A stretch of 64,000 nt of DNA. Source: Ensifer aridi. Lineage in GTDB: Bacteria > Pseudomonadota > Alphaproteobacteria > Rhizobiales > Rhizobiaceae. The stretch lies in assembly GCF_002078505.1 (NCBI RefSeq), contig NZ_LUAV01000038.1, forward strand, positions 62,001 through 126,000. The letters run 5' to 3'. This document shows, in pieces, positions 1-9,179 of this stretch (the first letter of the stretch is position 1; every line of letters starts with the position of its first letter). The translations under genes and the position numbers were made by a program. Under the pieces are notes generated by a model. It was not told the origin of the DNA. It saw only the letters and a list, made by a program, of their open reading frames with translations, and made no database searches.

Positions 1-629
1 TTGTGGAACTGCTTGAGGTAGGCGGCCGGCATGGCGATGACGAGGGGCTGCGGTGCCGCGAGCTTCTGCAGAAAATCCGGATTGGGCTTCGACCAGGAAT
101 AGCGCAGCGTAAGCTCGTCGATGATCTCGAACTTTGCCGCCTCGCCGTCAATGACCATCGCTGTCGGCAGGCCTGCCGGCGACAGGTCCTCGTTGAGCAG
201 CACATCCTCGAAGCAGTAGCGGAAATCCTCGGCCGTTAGCGGCGTCCCGTCCGACCACTTGTGCCCCTCGCGCAGACGGAAGGTGAAGATGCGATCCTCG
301 ACCGTCTCGTAGCTCTCAAGGATGTCCGGGTGGAGGTTGAGGTCCTCGTCGTAGCCGACCAGCCGGGCATAGCCGTAGATGGTCATTAGACGAATGTCCT
401 TGGCGCTGCCTATGATGCTGCGGATCGTACCGCCGTGTCGGCCGGGCTCGCGCCCCATCCCCGCGACATTGATCACGCGTGGTGTCTTCGGCAGTCGCTC
501 GGCGAGCGGCGGGAGCTTGCCTTCCTGAACGAGCGGCGCGAGCGCGTCCAGCTCGCCCGGTGCAGCAAGCAGGACCTTCGGGAATGCCGTGGATGCAAGG
601 ATGGCAAGCGCTGTTCTTCGGGTGATCAT
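1..629 (-). CDS. Peptide ABC transporter substrate-binding protein (family 5), partial
   Basis: The N-terminal 209 residues of a periplasmic solute-binding protein of the extracellular family 5 (oligopeptide/dipeptide type); the rest lies beyond the left edge. Seen: ATG at 629-627, a basic N-terminus (MITRRTAL) followed by a hydrophobic segment ending near LLAAPG, which fits a signal peptide, and the family 5 signature around WSDGTPLTAEDFRY about 140 residues in. Its start overlaps the stop of the upstream ATPase gene as ATGA (626-629), so the two are translationally coupled. The protein should deliver peptides or related solutes to the permease whose ATPase is encoded next door; permease genes presumably follow to the left. 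The exact substrate cannot be told. Confidence 0.9.
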   Translation of the reverse strand, partial: MITRRTALAILASTAFPKVLLAAPGELDALAPLVQEGKLPPLAERLPKTPRVINVAGMGREPGRHGGTIRSIIGSAKDIRLMTIYGYARLVGYDEDLNLHPDILESYETVEDRIFTFRLREGHKWSDGTPLTAEDFRYCFEDVLLNEDLSPAGLPTAMVIDGEAAKFEIIDELTLRYSWSKPNPDFLQKLAAPQPLVIAMPAAYLKQFH

Positions 630-2518
630 GGGCGTAACTCCCTCGCATCCACCGATTTGCGGGCGAGGACATAATGGCCGCCGCCGAGATCGGCGGGAAA
701 AAGCGCATTCTCCTCTCCGCCGTCCGAAAATTGCACGCCCCAGCGCTGTTGGTCCGATCCTCCGCTCGCCTGAAGCGAATCAAAATCGAGCTTCCGGTCG
801 AGATCGGGATAGGGAATGGCCGCAAGTAGCGACCTCGTATAGGGATGGACCGGATTGCGCATCAGCACTTCGCGCGGCGCCAGCTCGACGATCCGCCCGG
901 CGCACATGACGGCGATGCGATCGGCCATGTAGTCCACGACCGCAAGGTTGTGCGAGATGAAAAACGTCGTCAGCCCGAGTTCCTTCTGCAAATCCTTAAG
1001 CAGATTGAGGATCTGGGCCTGCACCGAAACGTCGAGCGCCGAAACGGGCTCGTCGCAGATCAGAAGCTGCGGCACGAGCGCGAGCGCTCGTGCGATGCCG
1101 ATGCGCTGTCTCTGGCCGCCGGAAAAACTGTGCGGATAACGGTTGATGAAGCGCTGGTCGAGGCCAACCGCCTGCAGGAGCGAGCGAACGGTCTCGACGC
1201 GCGACTTCGGTGTGCCGCGCCCGTGAATTTCGAGTGGCTCGCTGAGGATGTTCTTGACGGTCATCCGCGGCGAAAGCGACGAGACCGGATCCTGGAACAC
1301 CATCTGGATCTTTGCACGCAGCGCCTTGAGCTCCGGGCCATCGAGTTTCAGGACGTCGAGCGCCCCTTCTCCGTCGTCGAAAGTGATGGACCCGGTGTCC
1401 GGCGTCACCGCCCGCATCAGGATCTTGCTCACCGTCGTCTTGCCGGAGCCGCTTTCGCCGACAAGCCCCAGGCATTCACCGCGACGGATATCGAAGCTGA
1501 CATTGTCGACCGCGCGATGACTCGACGCGGCGCCGGTGCCGAACCAGCCCGAGCTGCGCGTCGCGAATGTCTTGGATACATTGCGCACGGACACGAGGAC
1601 ATCCGGCCCCGAGACCCTCCGGGCGTCCGGTCTGCCGAGGAGCGTGCCGGCCTTGACCGGCACCTCGCGAAGCGCCTTCAGCCGCTCACCGGGCTTCATA
1701 TCGAAATGCGGCACCGCCGCCATCAGCCCTTTGAGATAGGGATGTTGGGGATTGCGGAAGATCGCATCGACCGGCCCGGCCTCGACGATATCGCCGTGAT
1801 AGATGACGACGACCTCGTCGGCCATGTTGGCGACGACGCCGAGGTCATGCGTGATCAACAGCATGGCCATGTTGAGCTTGGACTGGAGCTCCCGCAGGAG
1901 CTGCAGGATTTGTGCCTGCACCGTCACATCGAGGGCGGTGGTCGGTTCGTCCGCGATAAGCAGCGCAGGCCGACAGATGAGCGCCATCGCGATCATGGCG
2001 CGCTGCCGCATGCCGCCGGAGAGTTCGAAGGGGTACATGTCGTAGGCCCGCTTCGGATCGGAAAATCCGACATAACCCAGGAGCTGTTCCGTCCTCGCCC
2101 GCCGCTCGGACCCGTCCGCGTCCGTGTGGATCGTGAGCACTTCGGAAATCTGGTTTCCGATCGTGTGGAGCGGCGACAGTGACGTCATCGGCTCCTGGAA
2201 GATCTTGCTTATGCGTGCGCCACGGATCGCCTGGATCTCATGTCCGTCCGTGTCCAGCGAGAGCAGGTCGACCGGTTTCGTTCCAGCCTCCGGATCATTG
2301 AACAGCACCCGGCCGCCGACCTTCGCCACGCTCGGCAGGATGCCCATGATCGCCTGGCTGATCGCCGACTTTCCGGATCCGGACTCGCCCACGAGCGCAG
2401 TCACCTTGCCCGGCAAGATCCTGAAATTTGCGCCCCGAACGGCTTCCACCTCGCCGCCGAGCACCGAGAATGTGATCCGCAGACCCTCAACCCGTAGCAG
2501 GTCCGCTCCTGACGTCAT
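626..2518 (-). CDS. Peptide ABC transporter ATP-binding protein, duplicated ATPase (DppD-DppF fusion type)
   Basis: A 630-residue protein with two complete ABC ATPase domains in tandem, as in YejF and other fused oligopeptide ATPases. First domain: Walker A GESGSGKS near residues 44-51, signature LSGGMRQR near 166-173, Walker B ending in DEP near 190. Second domain: Walker A GESGSGKT near 355, signature FSGGQRQR near 470, and another LLICDEP Walker B. Each half ends with the oligopeptide-binding C-terminal extension typical of importers (HPYLKGL and HPYTRSL segments). It powers uptake through the membrane permeases of the same operon. ATGA overlap with the downstream solute-binding protein gene. 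No obvious defect in either nucleotide site. Confidence 0.95.
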   Translation of the reverse strand: MTSGADLLRVEGLRITFSVLGGEVEAVRGANFRILPGKVTALVGESGSGKSAISQAIMGILPSVAKVGGRVLFNDPEAGTKPVDLLSLDTDGHEIQAIRGARISKIFQEPMTSLSPLHTIGNQISEVLTIHTDADGSERRARTEQLLGYVGFSDPKRAYDMYPFELSGGMRQRAMIAMALICRPALLIADEPTTALDVTVQAQILQLLRELQSKLNMAMLLITHDLGVVANMADEVVVIYHGDIVEAGPVDAIFRNPQHPYLKGLMAAVPHFDMKPGERLKALREVPVKAGTLLGRPDARRVSGPDVLVSVRNVSKTFATRSSGWFGTGAASSHRAVDNVSFDIRRGECLGLVGESGSGKTTVSKILMRAVTPDTGSITFDDGEGALDVLKLDGPELKALRAKIQMVFQDPVSSLSPRMTVKNILSEPLEIHGRGTPKSRVETVRSLLQAVGLDQRFINRYPHSFSGGQRQRIGIARALALVPQLLICDEPVSALDVSVQAQILNLLKDLQKELGLTTFFISHNLAVVDYMADRIAVMCAGRIVELAPREVLMRNPVHPYTRSLLAAIPYPDLDRKLDFDSLQASGGSDQQRWGVQFSDGGEENALFPADLGGGHYVLARKSVDARELRP

Positions 2519-2741
2519 CGCAACACGCTTCCCTCATTACCCCTCCTGCACAATTCCCAATCCGGAGCCGCCATGGGCAAAATCATGCAGCAATTTCAAG
2601 CGTACAGCGACACTCGCACATTCCAAAGAACGCATGACCCGCTGTAGCGTCCGCCACCACAAAAACACTAGCGTAGCTTCAACGGGCTGTCCAGCGTACC
2701 GCCGGAGAGCTTGGGGAGGCGATAGGAACGTCGGCGCTGTC

Positions 2742-3707
2742 TTACGAGAAGGGGCAAGCGCCGTTCGTCAGAACGTCCTCACAGCGCGGCGAGCGACGGA
2801 AGTCGTCGTAATAGAGCGTCCAGTCGGTAATATCGGCCGCACGATAGGGACCGAACTTGAAATACTGATTTTCGCCAAGACCCTTGTCCGCATGGCCTAT
2901 GTGCCCTTTGACGGTGATGATCGGCTGGCCATTGGCAAAGAGCTCGATGCGGCCCGAACCGTCGGGACCAGGTTTGGTGAAGACGACGAAATCGATCCAG
3001 CCGGATTTCGGATCGGGCAAGGGATTGCCGTGATTGGTAACGGTCACCCCGTTCGTACACGAGTTGAACAGCCGGCCGTCCTCGGCCTTCCAGTTACCGT
3101 CTGTTGCCACGAGCATCCGCATTTGGTTGAGATCGGGCCGGAGCCAAACGGGCACTTCGCCGGCGCCGCAGCGCGCCGGAACGTTCGCCGGCCCGCTCGA
3201 AACGGGCGGCAGATAGTTGGTTTCTACGGTGGCGAAGAGCTTGCCGAAATTCATGCGTAATGCCAGAAAAGGGCTGAAATCGCCATCGGCCCCATGATCG
3301 ATCTCGCGCTTCCACTGTGCAATGAGATAGCGATGATCGCCGCTCGGTATCGGATCGGCGAACTTGACTGAGAAGCCGTACCAGACCCCCTGGTCATAGG
3401 GCACGCGCAGCTCCGTCTTCTCCCAGATTTCCGCCCGTTCGCTGCAGCCGCCTTCGGTCGCGGGACATTTAGGGACGATACTGAGCTTCAGTCCGCCATC
3501 GCCCGTACGCTTGACGTCGCTCTGGAACGCGTAGGTGCCCGCGCTCTGCTCGGAATTCTCGCGGTAATAAAGCCCGCCCTCGGGCGCGAAATCCTCGCCC
3601 TCGAAGCCGTCGACCAGTTTCCGCTCATGGGGCGGAAGTTCCAGGGACTCGGCACAAGCGACACCTGGCGCGGCAAGCGCTGCCGCGAGCAGAACTATAC
3701 GAAGCAT
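2742..3707 (-). CDS. Secreted polysaccharide lyase-like protein
   Basis: About 321 residues with a clear signal peptide (MLRIVLLAAALAAPGVACA) and a body resembling the heparin-lyase-I-like polysaccharide lyase domain (the Polysacc_lyase Pfam family): an early FEGEDF segment, a WEKTELR stretch, the YGFSVKFADP strand, QWKRE, and a C-terminal YYDDF segment. Such proteins cleave acidic polysaccharides by beta-elimination; the substrate is unknown, and an endogenous exopolysaccharide is a reasonable guess. I chose the ATG at 3707 because GAGGGG lies just upstream (3712-3717) and the signal peptide begins there; an in-frame start at 3734 is less likely. Only 7 nt separate it from the stop of the cyclase gene upstream, so the two form one operon. 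Confidence 0.8.
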   Translation of the reverse strand: MLRIVLLAAALAAPGVACAESLELPPHERKLVDGFEGEDFAPEGGLYYRENSEQSAGTYAFQSDVKRTGDGGLKLSIVPKCPATEGGCSERAEIWEKTELRVPYDQGVWYGFSVKFADPIPSGDHRYLIAQWKREIDHGADGDFSPFLALRMNFGKLFATVETNYLPPVSSGPANVPARCGAGEVPVWLRPDLNQMRMLVATDGNWKAEDGRLFNSCTNGVTVTNHGNPLPDPKSGWIDFVVFTKPGPDGSGRIELFANGQPIITVKGHIGHADKGLGENQYFKFGPYRAADITDWTLYYDDFRRSPRCEDVLTNGACPFS

Positions 3708-3714
3708 CGACCCC

Positions 3715-5064
3715 TCATTGAAGCATCTTGTCAATCAAGCCGCGCGGCGCGGGCGGCCGCTTCTTGTTACGGTAGAGCAACATGACATGCTCCGCCTCGG
3801 AAAGTCCATCCTCCGTCGCGTCGTAGGCCCGCTCCTGCTCTGTTGCCGCAAGGGCGGTGTCCCGAGGGTGAAGAACGGTGAACTTCTGGCGGATACCGCG
3901 CAGTTTCTCCTGTCCGAGCGTCTGCCACTCGCCGCCGCAGTAATTGACGAAGGCTTCGCTCGCGACGACGCTATGCGCATATTTCTTCGTCAAGTTCTGC
4001 AGCCGCTGCACCTCGTTCACCGCCGAGCCGAAGACCGAGAAGGTCAGCCGGTCGCGAAGCCCGACATTGCCGAACATGACGTTGCCGACATGGAGCCCGA
4101 TGCCGTAGCCGATCGCGTCGCGGCCCTGCTGCCTGCGTTCGGCATTGAGCGCGGCCATGCGCGCGGTCGCAGCACCCACGGCAGCGAAGGCCTCGCGGCT
4201 CGCCATCTCCGAGGGCTCCTTGTGCCGGCCGCAGGGATAGACGGCGATGAAGCCGTCTCCGACGAAGCTCAGGATCTGGCCGCCGTTCCGGTTGAACGGC
4301 GTGGCAATCGCATCGAAGAAGCCGTTCAAGGATTCGATATAGGCTTGGCGGCCTTCCTTTTCGGCAAGCACGGTGGACTGGCGCATGTCCGCCATGACGA
4401 GAACCGCGCGGACCGTTTCGCCGTCACCGCGCCGAACCTGACCGCTCATCACGCGCCGCCCCGCATTGGCGCCGAGATAGGTCGTCAACATGTTATCGGC
4501 CAGCTTGCCGAGCACGGCAACCTTCGCGGCGATCGCCAAGTGGTTCTGAAGTCTCAGCAGAGCGGCGATCACATCGTCACTGAAGCCGCCGTGACGGTCC
4601 GTCGTCCAGGAGCCGACCATGCCGTGTTCGGATTCGGCCCCGAGCGGCTGCATGAAGGCGATGTAGTCGGTCGCGCCCTGCTCCTTCAGTTCGTCGATGA
4701 TCGGAAATTCCGACGACTCGGCCGGATCGATCCGCCGTCTCACATGGTCGAGATTGTTGCTGAGCAGATAGTAATAGGGGCTACGCAGGAACCGTTCGGG
4801 GTTGAGCGCCAGCTCCTCGTGACGCAGTCCGCTCACCTCGACGCCCTTGCCGCGCCACCAGGTAAAGCCGAGCGCGTCGTAAAGCGGATGGAGCATGGAG
4901 AAGGACAGATGAACGCGCATGAGCGGCAGACCGGCTGCGGCCAACCGTTCGCAGAAGCCGCGCACGATGGTCTCCAGCGATTCGTCGCTGAGCGAAGTCC
5001 GCATGAGCCAGTCCGCGACCTTGTCCAGGAGGATTTCAGAAACGTTCTCGTTGATCGGGCCCAT
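3715..5064 (-). CDS. Class III adenylate/guanylate cyclase homologue
   Basis: A 449-residue soluble protein. Residues 1 to about 200 form an N-terminal sensory-like region without transmembrane segments (GAF-like, an inference). Residues from about 215 to 395 form a class III nucleotidyl cyclase homology domain. Visible catalytic elements: metal-binding Asp226 in MADMRQST, Asp270 in FVGDGF, Asn350 and Arg354 in VNEVQRLQ. The Lys that normally precedes the GDG motif and contacts adenine is Ser266 here, so nucleotide specificity is uncertain. The ATG at 5064 is preferred over an upstream in-frame start because of GAGGAC upstream and because the extension (to 5307) is basic and low in structure. 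The polysaccharide lyase gene follows after 7 nt. Confidence 0.85.
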   Translation of the reverse strand: MGPINENVSEILLDKVADWLMRTSLSDESLETIVRGFCERLAAAGLPLMRVHLSFSMLHPLYDALGFTWWRGKGVEVSGLRHEELALNPERFLRSPYYYLLSNNLDHVRRRIDPAESSEFPIIDELKEQGATDYIAFMQPLGAESEHGMVGSWTTDRHGGFSDDVIAALLRLQNHLAIAAKVAVLGKLADNMLTTYLGANAGRRVMSGQVRRGDGETVRAVLVMADMRQSTVLAEKEGRQAYIESLNGFFDAIATPFNRNGGQILSFVGDGFIAVYPCGRHKEPSEMASREAFAAVGAATARMAALNAERRQQGRDAIGYGIGLHVGNVMFGNVGLRDRLTFSVFGSAVNEVQRLQNLTKKYAHSVVASEAFVNYCGGEWQTLGQEKLRGIRQKFTVLHPRDTALAATEQERAYDATEDGLSEAEHVMLLYRNKKRPPAPRGLIDKMLQ

Positions 5065-5469
5065 GCCATGTCCTCGTCGTCGCGGTGACGGTTGCCGCCA
5101 ACGCAAGGTCTCGCGGAACTGGCGATCAAGATCGCCCGATCCGCGGTAGCGCTCGACTATGGCACCCGTCGGTAAAGAAGGTTCCTGCCGCCTCCCGCGG
5201 CCGTTAACGCAGCGAACGGATCGCCGCGCTATGTTCATGCAGATATTCACCGCCGGGCGCTTTTTCCAGAGAGGCGAGCGAATTTTGATTGCTGCCGGAT
5301 CGTACACGCAACCGCCCGGCGCATTGCACCCTCAAATTGCCGGGGCGCGACCGCAATTTCGCTGAAGAGGGGCGCGGCTTGACTTGGCTCTCCTTTCTCG
5401 CCAACAAAAACGGGATAATCGGCGTCGGCATCGCTGGAACCGGCCCTCCACGAGAATTGGAAGCAACCA
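5065..5469. promoter_or_regulatory. Divergent intergenic region between cyclase and UDP-sugar dehydrogenase genes
   Basis: About 400 bp without a convincing gene lie between two divergently read genes, so promoters for both should be here. A TTGACT hexamer occurs at 5379-5384, but no well-placed -10 element follows at 16-18 nt (the nearest, GATAAT at 5414-5419, is about 29 nt away). No start site is claimed. Confidence 0.4.
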
Positions 5470-6807
5470 TTGACCTCCCCTCATTACGACAGGCTCGTCG
5501 AATCGATCTCCGCCCGCACCGCGCGCGTCGGCGTCATCGGACTGGGTTATGTGGGCCTGCCGCTTGCCATTGCGGTCGCGCGCTCGGGCTTCCCGGTAAC
5601 GGGCTTCGACATCGATCCTGCGAAGATCGTCGCGCTCGACGCCCGCCGCTCCTATATCGAAGCGGTCTCGGACGAAGCGCTCGCGCGTGAGGTCGCCGGC
5701 GGACGCTTCCGCTCGACAACCGATTTCTCCGAACTCGCGCTTTGCGACGTGATCGTCATCTGCGTGCCCACGCCGCTCACCAAGCACCGCGATCCGGACC
5801 TTTCGTTCGTCGAAAACACGTCGCGCTCGATCGCCGCCTGCCTGCGCCGGGGCCAGCTTGTCGTGCTGGAATCGACCACCTATCCGGGCACGACCGATGG
5901 CATCGTGCGTACGATCCTGGAGGAGACGGGCCTCAAGTCGGGGACGGACTTCTTCATCGGCTTCTCTCCGGAGCGCGAAGACCCGGGCAACCGCGCCTTC
6001 GAGACGGTGAGCATCCCGAAGGTGGTGGCGGGCGATGGCCCGCTTGCGGCCGCCTTGATGGAACGGTTCTACGCCGCCGTCGTCAGGACCGTGGTCCCGG
6101 TTTCCTCGAACGCCACCGCCGAGGCGGTGAAGCTCACCGAGAACATCTTCCGTGCCGTCAACATCGCACTCGTCAACGAACTCAAGGTCGTCTACGAGGC
6201 CATGGGCATCGACATCTGGGAAGTGATCGAGGCCGCCAAGACGAAGCCCTTCGGCTACATGCCCTTCTATCCTGGACCTGGGCTCGGCGGACATTGCATT
6301 CCCATCGACCCCTTCTATCTCACCTGGAAGTCCCGAGAATACGAACTGCCGACGCGGTTCATCGAACTTGCCGGCGAAATCAATTCGGCGATGCCGCGCC
6401 ACGTGGTGATGCGGCTCGCCGAAGCGCTCGACCGTCGGCAAGGCAAGGCTCTCAGCCGCTCGCATGTTCTGGTCATCGGGCTCGCCTATAAGAAGAACGT
6501 GCCCGACATCCGCGAGAGCCCCTCGCTGAGGCTCATGGAACTCATCGAGGAGCGCGGCGGCAAGGCCGCCTTCTACGATCCGCATGTGGAGGAAATTCCC
6601 TCGACCCGGGAACATATGGGCCTCAAGGGCCGTCGGTCGATCGGTTTCGACGAGCAAACGATCCGCCGCTTCGACGCGGTGCTTGTCGCAACGGATCATG
6701 ACGCCGTCGACTATGCCTCGCTGTTGGACTGGGCGCCGCTGATCGTCGATACGCGCAACGTCTTTGCGCGTCTCGGCCTAACGGCCGAACACATCGTCAA
6801 GGCGTGA
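5470..6807 (+). CDS. Nucleotide sugar dehydrogenase (UDP-GlcNAc 6-dehydrogenase type)
   Basis: A 445-residue UDP-glucose/GDP-mannose dehydrogenase family protein. The N-terminal Rossmann motif GVIGLGYVGL starts near residue 21; the catalytic cysteine is Cys276 in GGHCIPIDP; the UDP-binding C-terminal third carries KKNVPDIRESPS. The stretch PFGYMPFYPGPG just before the cysteine is typical of WbpA/TviB-like enzymes that oxidise UDP-N-acetylhexosamines, so a UDP-GlcNAc or UDP-GalNAc uronate product is likelier than UDP-glucuronate. It probably supplies a uronic acid for a surface polysaccharide. The start is TTG at 5470 with GGAAG about 8 nt upstream; no closer ATG keeps the nucleotide-binding domain. 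Its 3' end overlaps the convergent DUF3095 gene by 11 bp. Confidence 0.92.
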   Translation: MTSPHYDRLVESISARTARVGVIGLGYVGLPLAIAVARSGFPVTGFDIDPAKIVALDARRSYIEAVSDEALAREVAGGRFRSTTDFSELALCDVIVICVPTPLTKHRDPDLSFVENTSRSIAACLRRGQLVVLESTTYPGTTDGIVRTILEETGLKSGTDFFIGFSPEREDPGNRAFETVSIPKVVAGDGPLAAALMERFYAAVVRTVVPVSSNATAEAVKLTENIFRAVNIALVNELKVVYEAMGIDIWEVIEAAKTKPFGYMPFYPGPGLGGHCIPIDPFYLTWKSREYELPTRFIELAGEINSAMPRHVVMRLAEALDRRQGKALSRSHVLVIGLAYKKNVPDIRESPSLRLMELIEERGGKAAFYDPHVEEIPSTREHMGLKGRRSIGFDEQTIRRFDAVLVATDHDAVDYASLLDWAPLIVDTRNVFARLGLTAEHIVKA

Positions 6808-7996
6808 TCGCCGAGCGAGTGTCCGCACGTTCGCGGCCTGCGCCGGAGAGGGTCGCCTTGAGGTTTTTTGCCGCCATTGCGTAACCTCCGGCCGCACCGT
6901 CGATGAAATGCATATGGTCGCGGCTCATCGGTGAGGGAACGATGCAGGTCATCAGCGCCGAATCCTGCCGGTGCAGCCCATGGCGAGATATACCCGCCGC
7001 CACTCCCTGCTTCAGCCGCTCTTCGATCCGGCGCAACCGATCGATGCTGACGTCGATCGTCATCTTCAGCCCGTCGTCGAACTTGCGGAAATCGGAGTTG
7101 TTGGCGAGGTCATGTGCGTATCGCTTGACATCGAAGGGTCCGAAATTGATCCCGAGCCTGAAGCAGAGAAACAACAAAAAGCTCTGCACGGCGATAAACG
7201 GCCACGCCAGAATGCGCCGGCCTCGCGGCGAGACGGCGCGCGACTCGATGGTTACGCCCTGGATCGAAAGGCGCGGTTCGGGCCCCTCCTCCGGAACCGG
7301 ATGGCCGCCCCGTTCCTCGCCTTCGGCCAGCGCCACGATGTCGCCGATCAGCTTCTGGAATTCGGGACCGTTGCCGCGCTCGCCCGGCACCGCGATGATC
7401 GACACGATCGTTCCGTGACGCGCCACGATCGGGTTCCAGCGGCAGGAGAGCCCGGTAAGATCCGGCCTCGTCCCCGGAGGAGCGGCCTCGATCTGGTAGC
7501 GTCCCGCCTTCATTTCCGCTTCCGCCCAGCTCGCACCACCGCCGGAGAACATCGCATAGGACACTTCCTCGCTCGCCTTGAAACGTGCGACGCGCATGTC
7601 GAGCCCATGCGCGCGAACGTCGGCAACCGGAACGAGTGCCGCACGCAGCTCGAGGCCGAGCTCTTCGGCCACCCAGGTCTTGGCGGCGGCCAGCACGTCC
7701 CTCGCCTTTGCGGCCAGCGCCGCCGGCACCGCAGCGAGCGCCCCGTCTCCGCCGAAGACGAAAGGCAGGTTTCGCTCGTCGAGCCCGTTCATGAGCGCCG
7801 AGATGACGCTCGCACCGGCCATGTTGACGCTCTTGTATCGCCCCTGTGCGATCGCTCCCGTCGAATCGACGATGTCGGCGACGGCAAGCGACCAGCCTTC
7901 GGGCAACGGCCTGTAATTGGCCTCGTCAGCCACGCCTTCGAACGCCTCGAAAAGAGGAAGCCTCTCGTAAAACTCTATGTCCGCTGCCTGCGCCAT
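6797..7996 (-). CDS. DUF3095 family protein with nucleotidyl-cyclase-like motifs
   Basis: About 399 residues recognised as the DUF3095 family, whose function is unknown. The N-terminal part carries VADIVDST and VFGGDGA, which resemble the two metal-binding segments of class III cyclases, separated by roughly 60 residues as in that fold. A hydrophobic segment (WPFIAVQSFLLFLCF) near residue 290 could anchor it in the membrane. The ATG at 7996 follows AAGGGCGAAG and starts MAQAADIEFYE; a further in-frame ATG at 8110 would add 38 residues but lacks a good ribosome site. Neighbours are a UDP-sugar dehydrogenase (convergent) and a metallo-beta-lactamase-fold gene (divergent). A role in cyclic nucleotide chemistry is only an inference. 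Confidence 0.82.
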   Translation of the reverse strand: MAQAADIEFYERLPLFEAFEGVADEANYRPLPEGWSLAVADIVDSTGAIAQGRYKSVNMAGASVISALMNGLDERNLPFVFGGDGALAAVPAALAAKARDVLAAAKTWVAEELGLELRAALVPVADVRAHGLDMRVARFKASEEVSYAMFSGGGASWAEAEMKAGRYQIEAAPPGTRPDLTGLSCRWNPIVARHGTIVSIIAVPGERGNGPEFQKLIGDIVALAEGEERGGHPVPEEGPEPRLSIQGVTIESRAVSPRGRRILAWPFIAVQSFLLFLCFRLGINFGPFDVKRYAHDLANNSDFRKFDDGLKMTIDVSIDRLRRIEERLKQGVAAGISRHGLHRQDSALMTCIVPSPMSRDHMHFIDGAAGGYAMAAKNLKATLSGAGRERADTRSAITP

Positions 7997-8348
7997 GGGT
8001 GCTTCGCCCTTTGCCGTTACCAGGTGCCGAGCATAGCGCGGGACGAGGAAAAGTGTGCACGGTTTTCCGCCCGCATCCCGCGCTAACTTACGAGGATCGA
8101 TCACGTTCATGATTTAGAGGAATGGCGAGCGAAAAGCGCGTCTTGCTTTTGCGTCACGGCTATGGCCCGCGGATAAGAGCATCAAACGTGAAAACAAATT
8201 TTCATCAGGCGCGTTGTACCCCAGGAAACAGGCGAACCACTGGGGCCGGATGCTAATTGCATTTGCAGGACCATCATGATCTGTGCTTGTCTAGACCTTG
8301 CGCGCAAGGCAAAGGTGCCAAGGCGGGCAGCACGAAGCCGAAACAGGA
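7997..8348. promoter_or_regulatory. Divergent intergenic region with a small dyad
   Basis: About 350 bp between the divergent DUF3095 and MBL-fold genes. It contains an AT-rich dyad at 8189-8204, TGAAAA-CAAA-TTTTCA (6-bp arms, 4-nt centre), which could be an operator; no T-run follows. No gene is supported here. Confidence 0.35.
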
Positions 8349-9179
8349 ATGCAGGAAAACACCTTTCGAGTGCGGTTCTGGGGAGTAAGGGGCAGTTTGC
8401 CGGTATCCGGCGAGCAATTCCTGCGCTATGGCGGCAATACACCATGCATCGAGGTCCGCTGCGGCAGTGAGGTGCTGCTCTTCGACGCCGGTTCGGGATT
8501 GCGCGAAGCCGGACTTGCTCTGAAGTCCGAGGGCATCTCGAACTACGACGTCTTCTTCACCCATAGCCATTACGACCACATTATCGGACTGCCCTATTTC
8601 AAGCCGATCTATTCCTGCAGCACGGCGGTCCGTTTCTGGTCCGGGCATCTTAACGGTACGATGTCCACTCAGGAAATGATCACCGAGTTCATGCGTCCGC
8701 CATGGTTTCCGGTCGGTCCGACAATCTGTGAGGCGAGCCTCGACTGTCTTGACTTCCGCCCCGGCGACGTCCTTTCGCCCCGCAGGGGCGTTTCCATCCG
8801 CACCATGAGTCTCGTTCACCCCGGCGGCTGCGTCGGCTACCGTGTCGACTGGGGCGGGCGAGCCGTCGCCCTCATCTATGACACGGAGCATGAGCCCGGC
8901 ATTCTCGATCCCGCACTCCTCGAGTTCATCGACGGCGCAGACCTCATGGTCTACGATTGCACCTACCTGGAAAGTGAGATGCCGGCCTATCGCGGCTACG
9001 GACACTCGACCGGCATCCACGGATCAAAGCTGGCGAAGGCCGCCGGCATTCCGCGCCTCGCCATGTTCCACCACGACCCCTCGCGCACCGACGCAGCGCT
9101 CGCCGCCATGGAACAGGAGGTCCAGACCTTTTTCGCCGGAGCCTTCGCCGCCCGAGACCATCAGGTCATCGACCTATGA
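8349..9179 (+). CDS. MBL-fold metallo-hydrolase
   Basis: About 276 residues with a metallo-beta-lactamase fold. The Zn-binding signature is HSHYDH (His72, His74, Asp76, His77); a later His in SLVHPGG, the DTEHEPG segment (Asp ligand) and FHHDPS (final His) complete the usual ligand set. The early FWGVRGSLPVSG segment is typical of the PhnP/RNase Z-like branch. It has no signal peptide, so it is cytoplasmic. The substrate is unknown; phosphodiester hydrolysis is common in this branch, and the neighbouring cyclase-like genes make a cyclic nucleotide phosphodiesterase a testable possibility. The start ATG at 8349 gives MQENTF; an upstream in-frame start at 8298 would add 17 charged residues. Confidence 0.88.
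   Translation: MQENTFRVRFWGVRGSLPVSGEQFLRYGGNTPCIEVRCGSEVLLFDAGSGLREAGLALKSEGISNYDVFFTHSHYDHIIGLPYFKPIYSCSTAVRFWSGHLNGTMSTQEMITEFMRPPWFPVGPTICEASLDCLDFRPGDVLSPRRGVSIRTMSLVHPGGCVGYRVDWGGRAVALIYDTEHEPGILDPALLEFIDGADLMVYDCTYLESEMPAYRGYGHSTGIHGSKLAKAAGIPRLAMFHHDPSRTDAALAAMEQEVQTFFAGAFAARDHQVIDL

Noticed and set aside
845..2182. Long plus-strand open frames opposite the ABC ATPase gene
   Set aside because: They are antisense to a fully conserved ATPase with two intact ABC domains, and read as His/Arg/Asp-rich sequence typical of antisense frames in GC-rich genes.
7997..8348. TGAAAA-TTTTCA dyad as an intrinsic terminator
   Set aside because: Stem is short and AT-only and no U-tract follows; it lies between divergent genes, where termination is not expected. 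Kept only as a possible operator.
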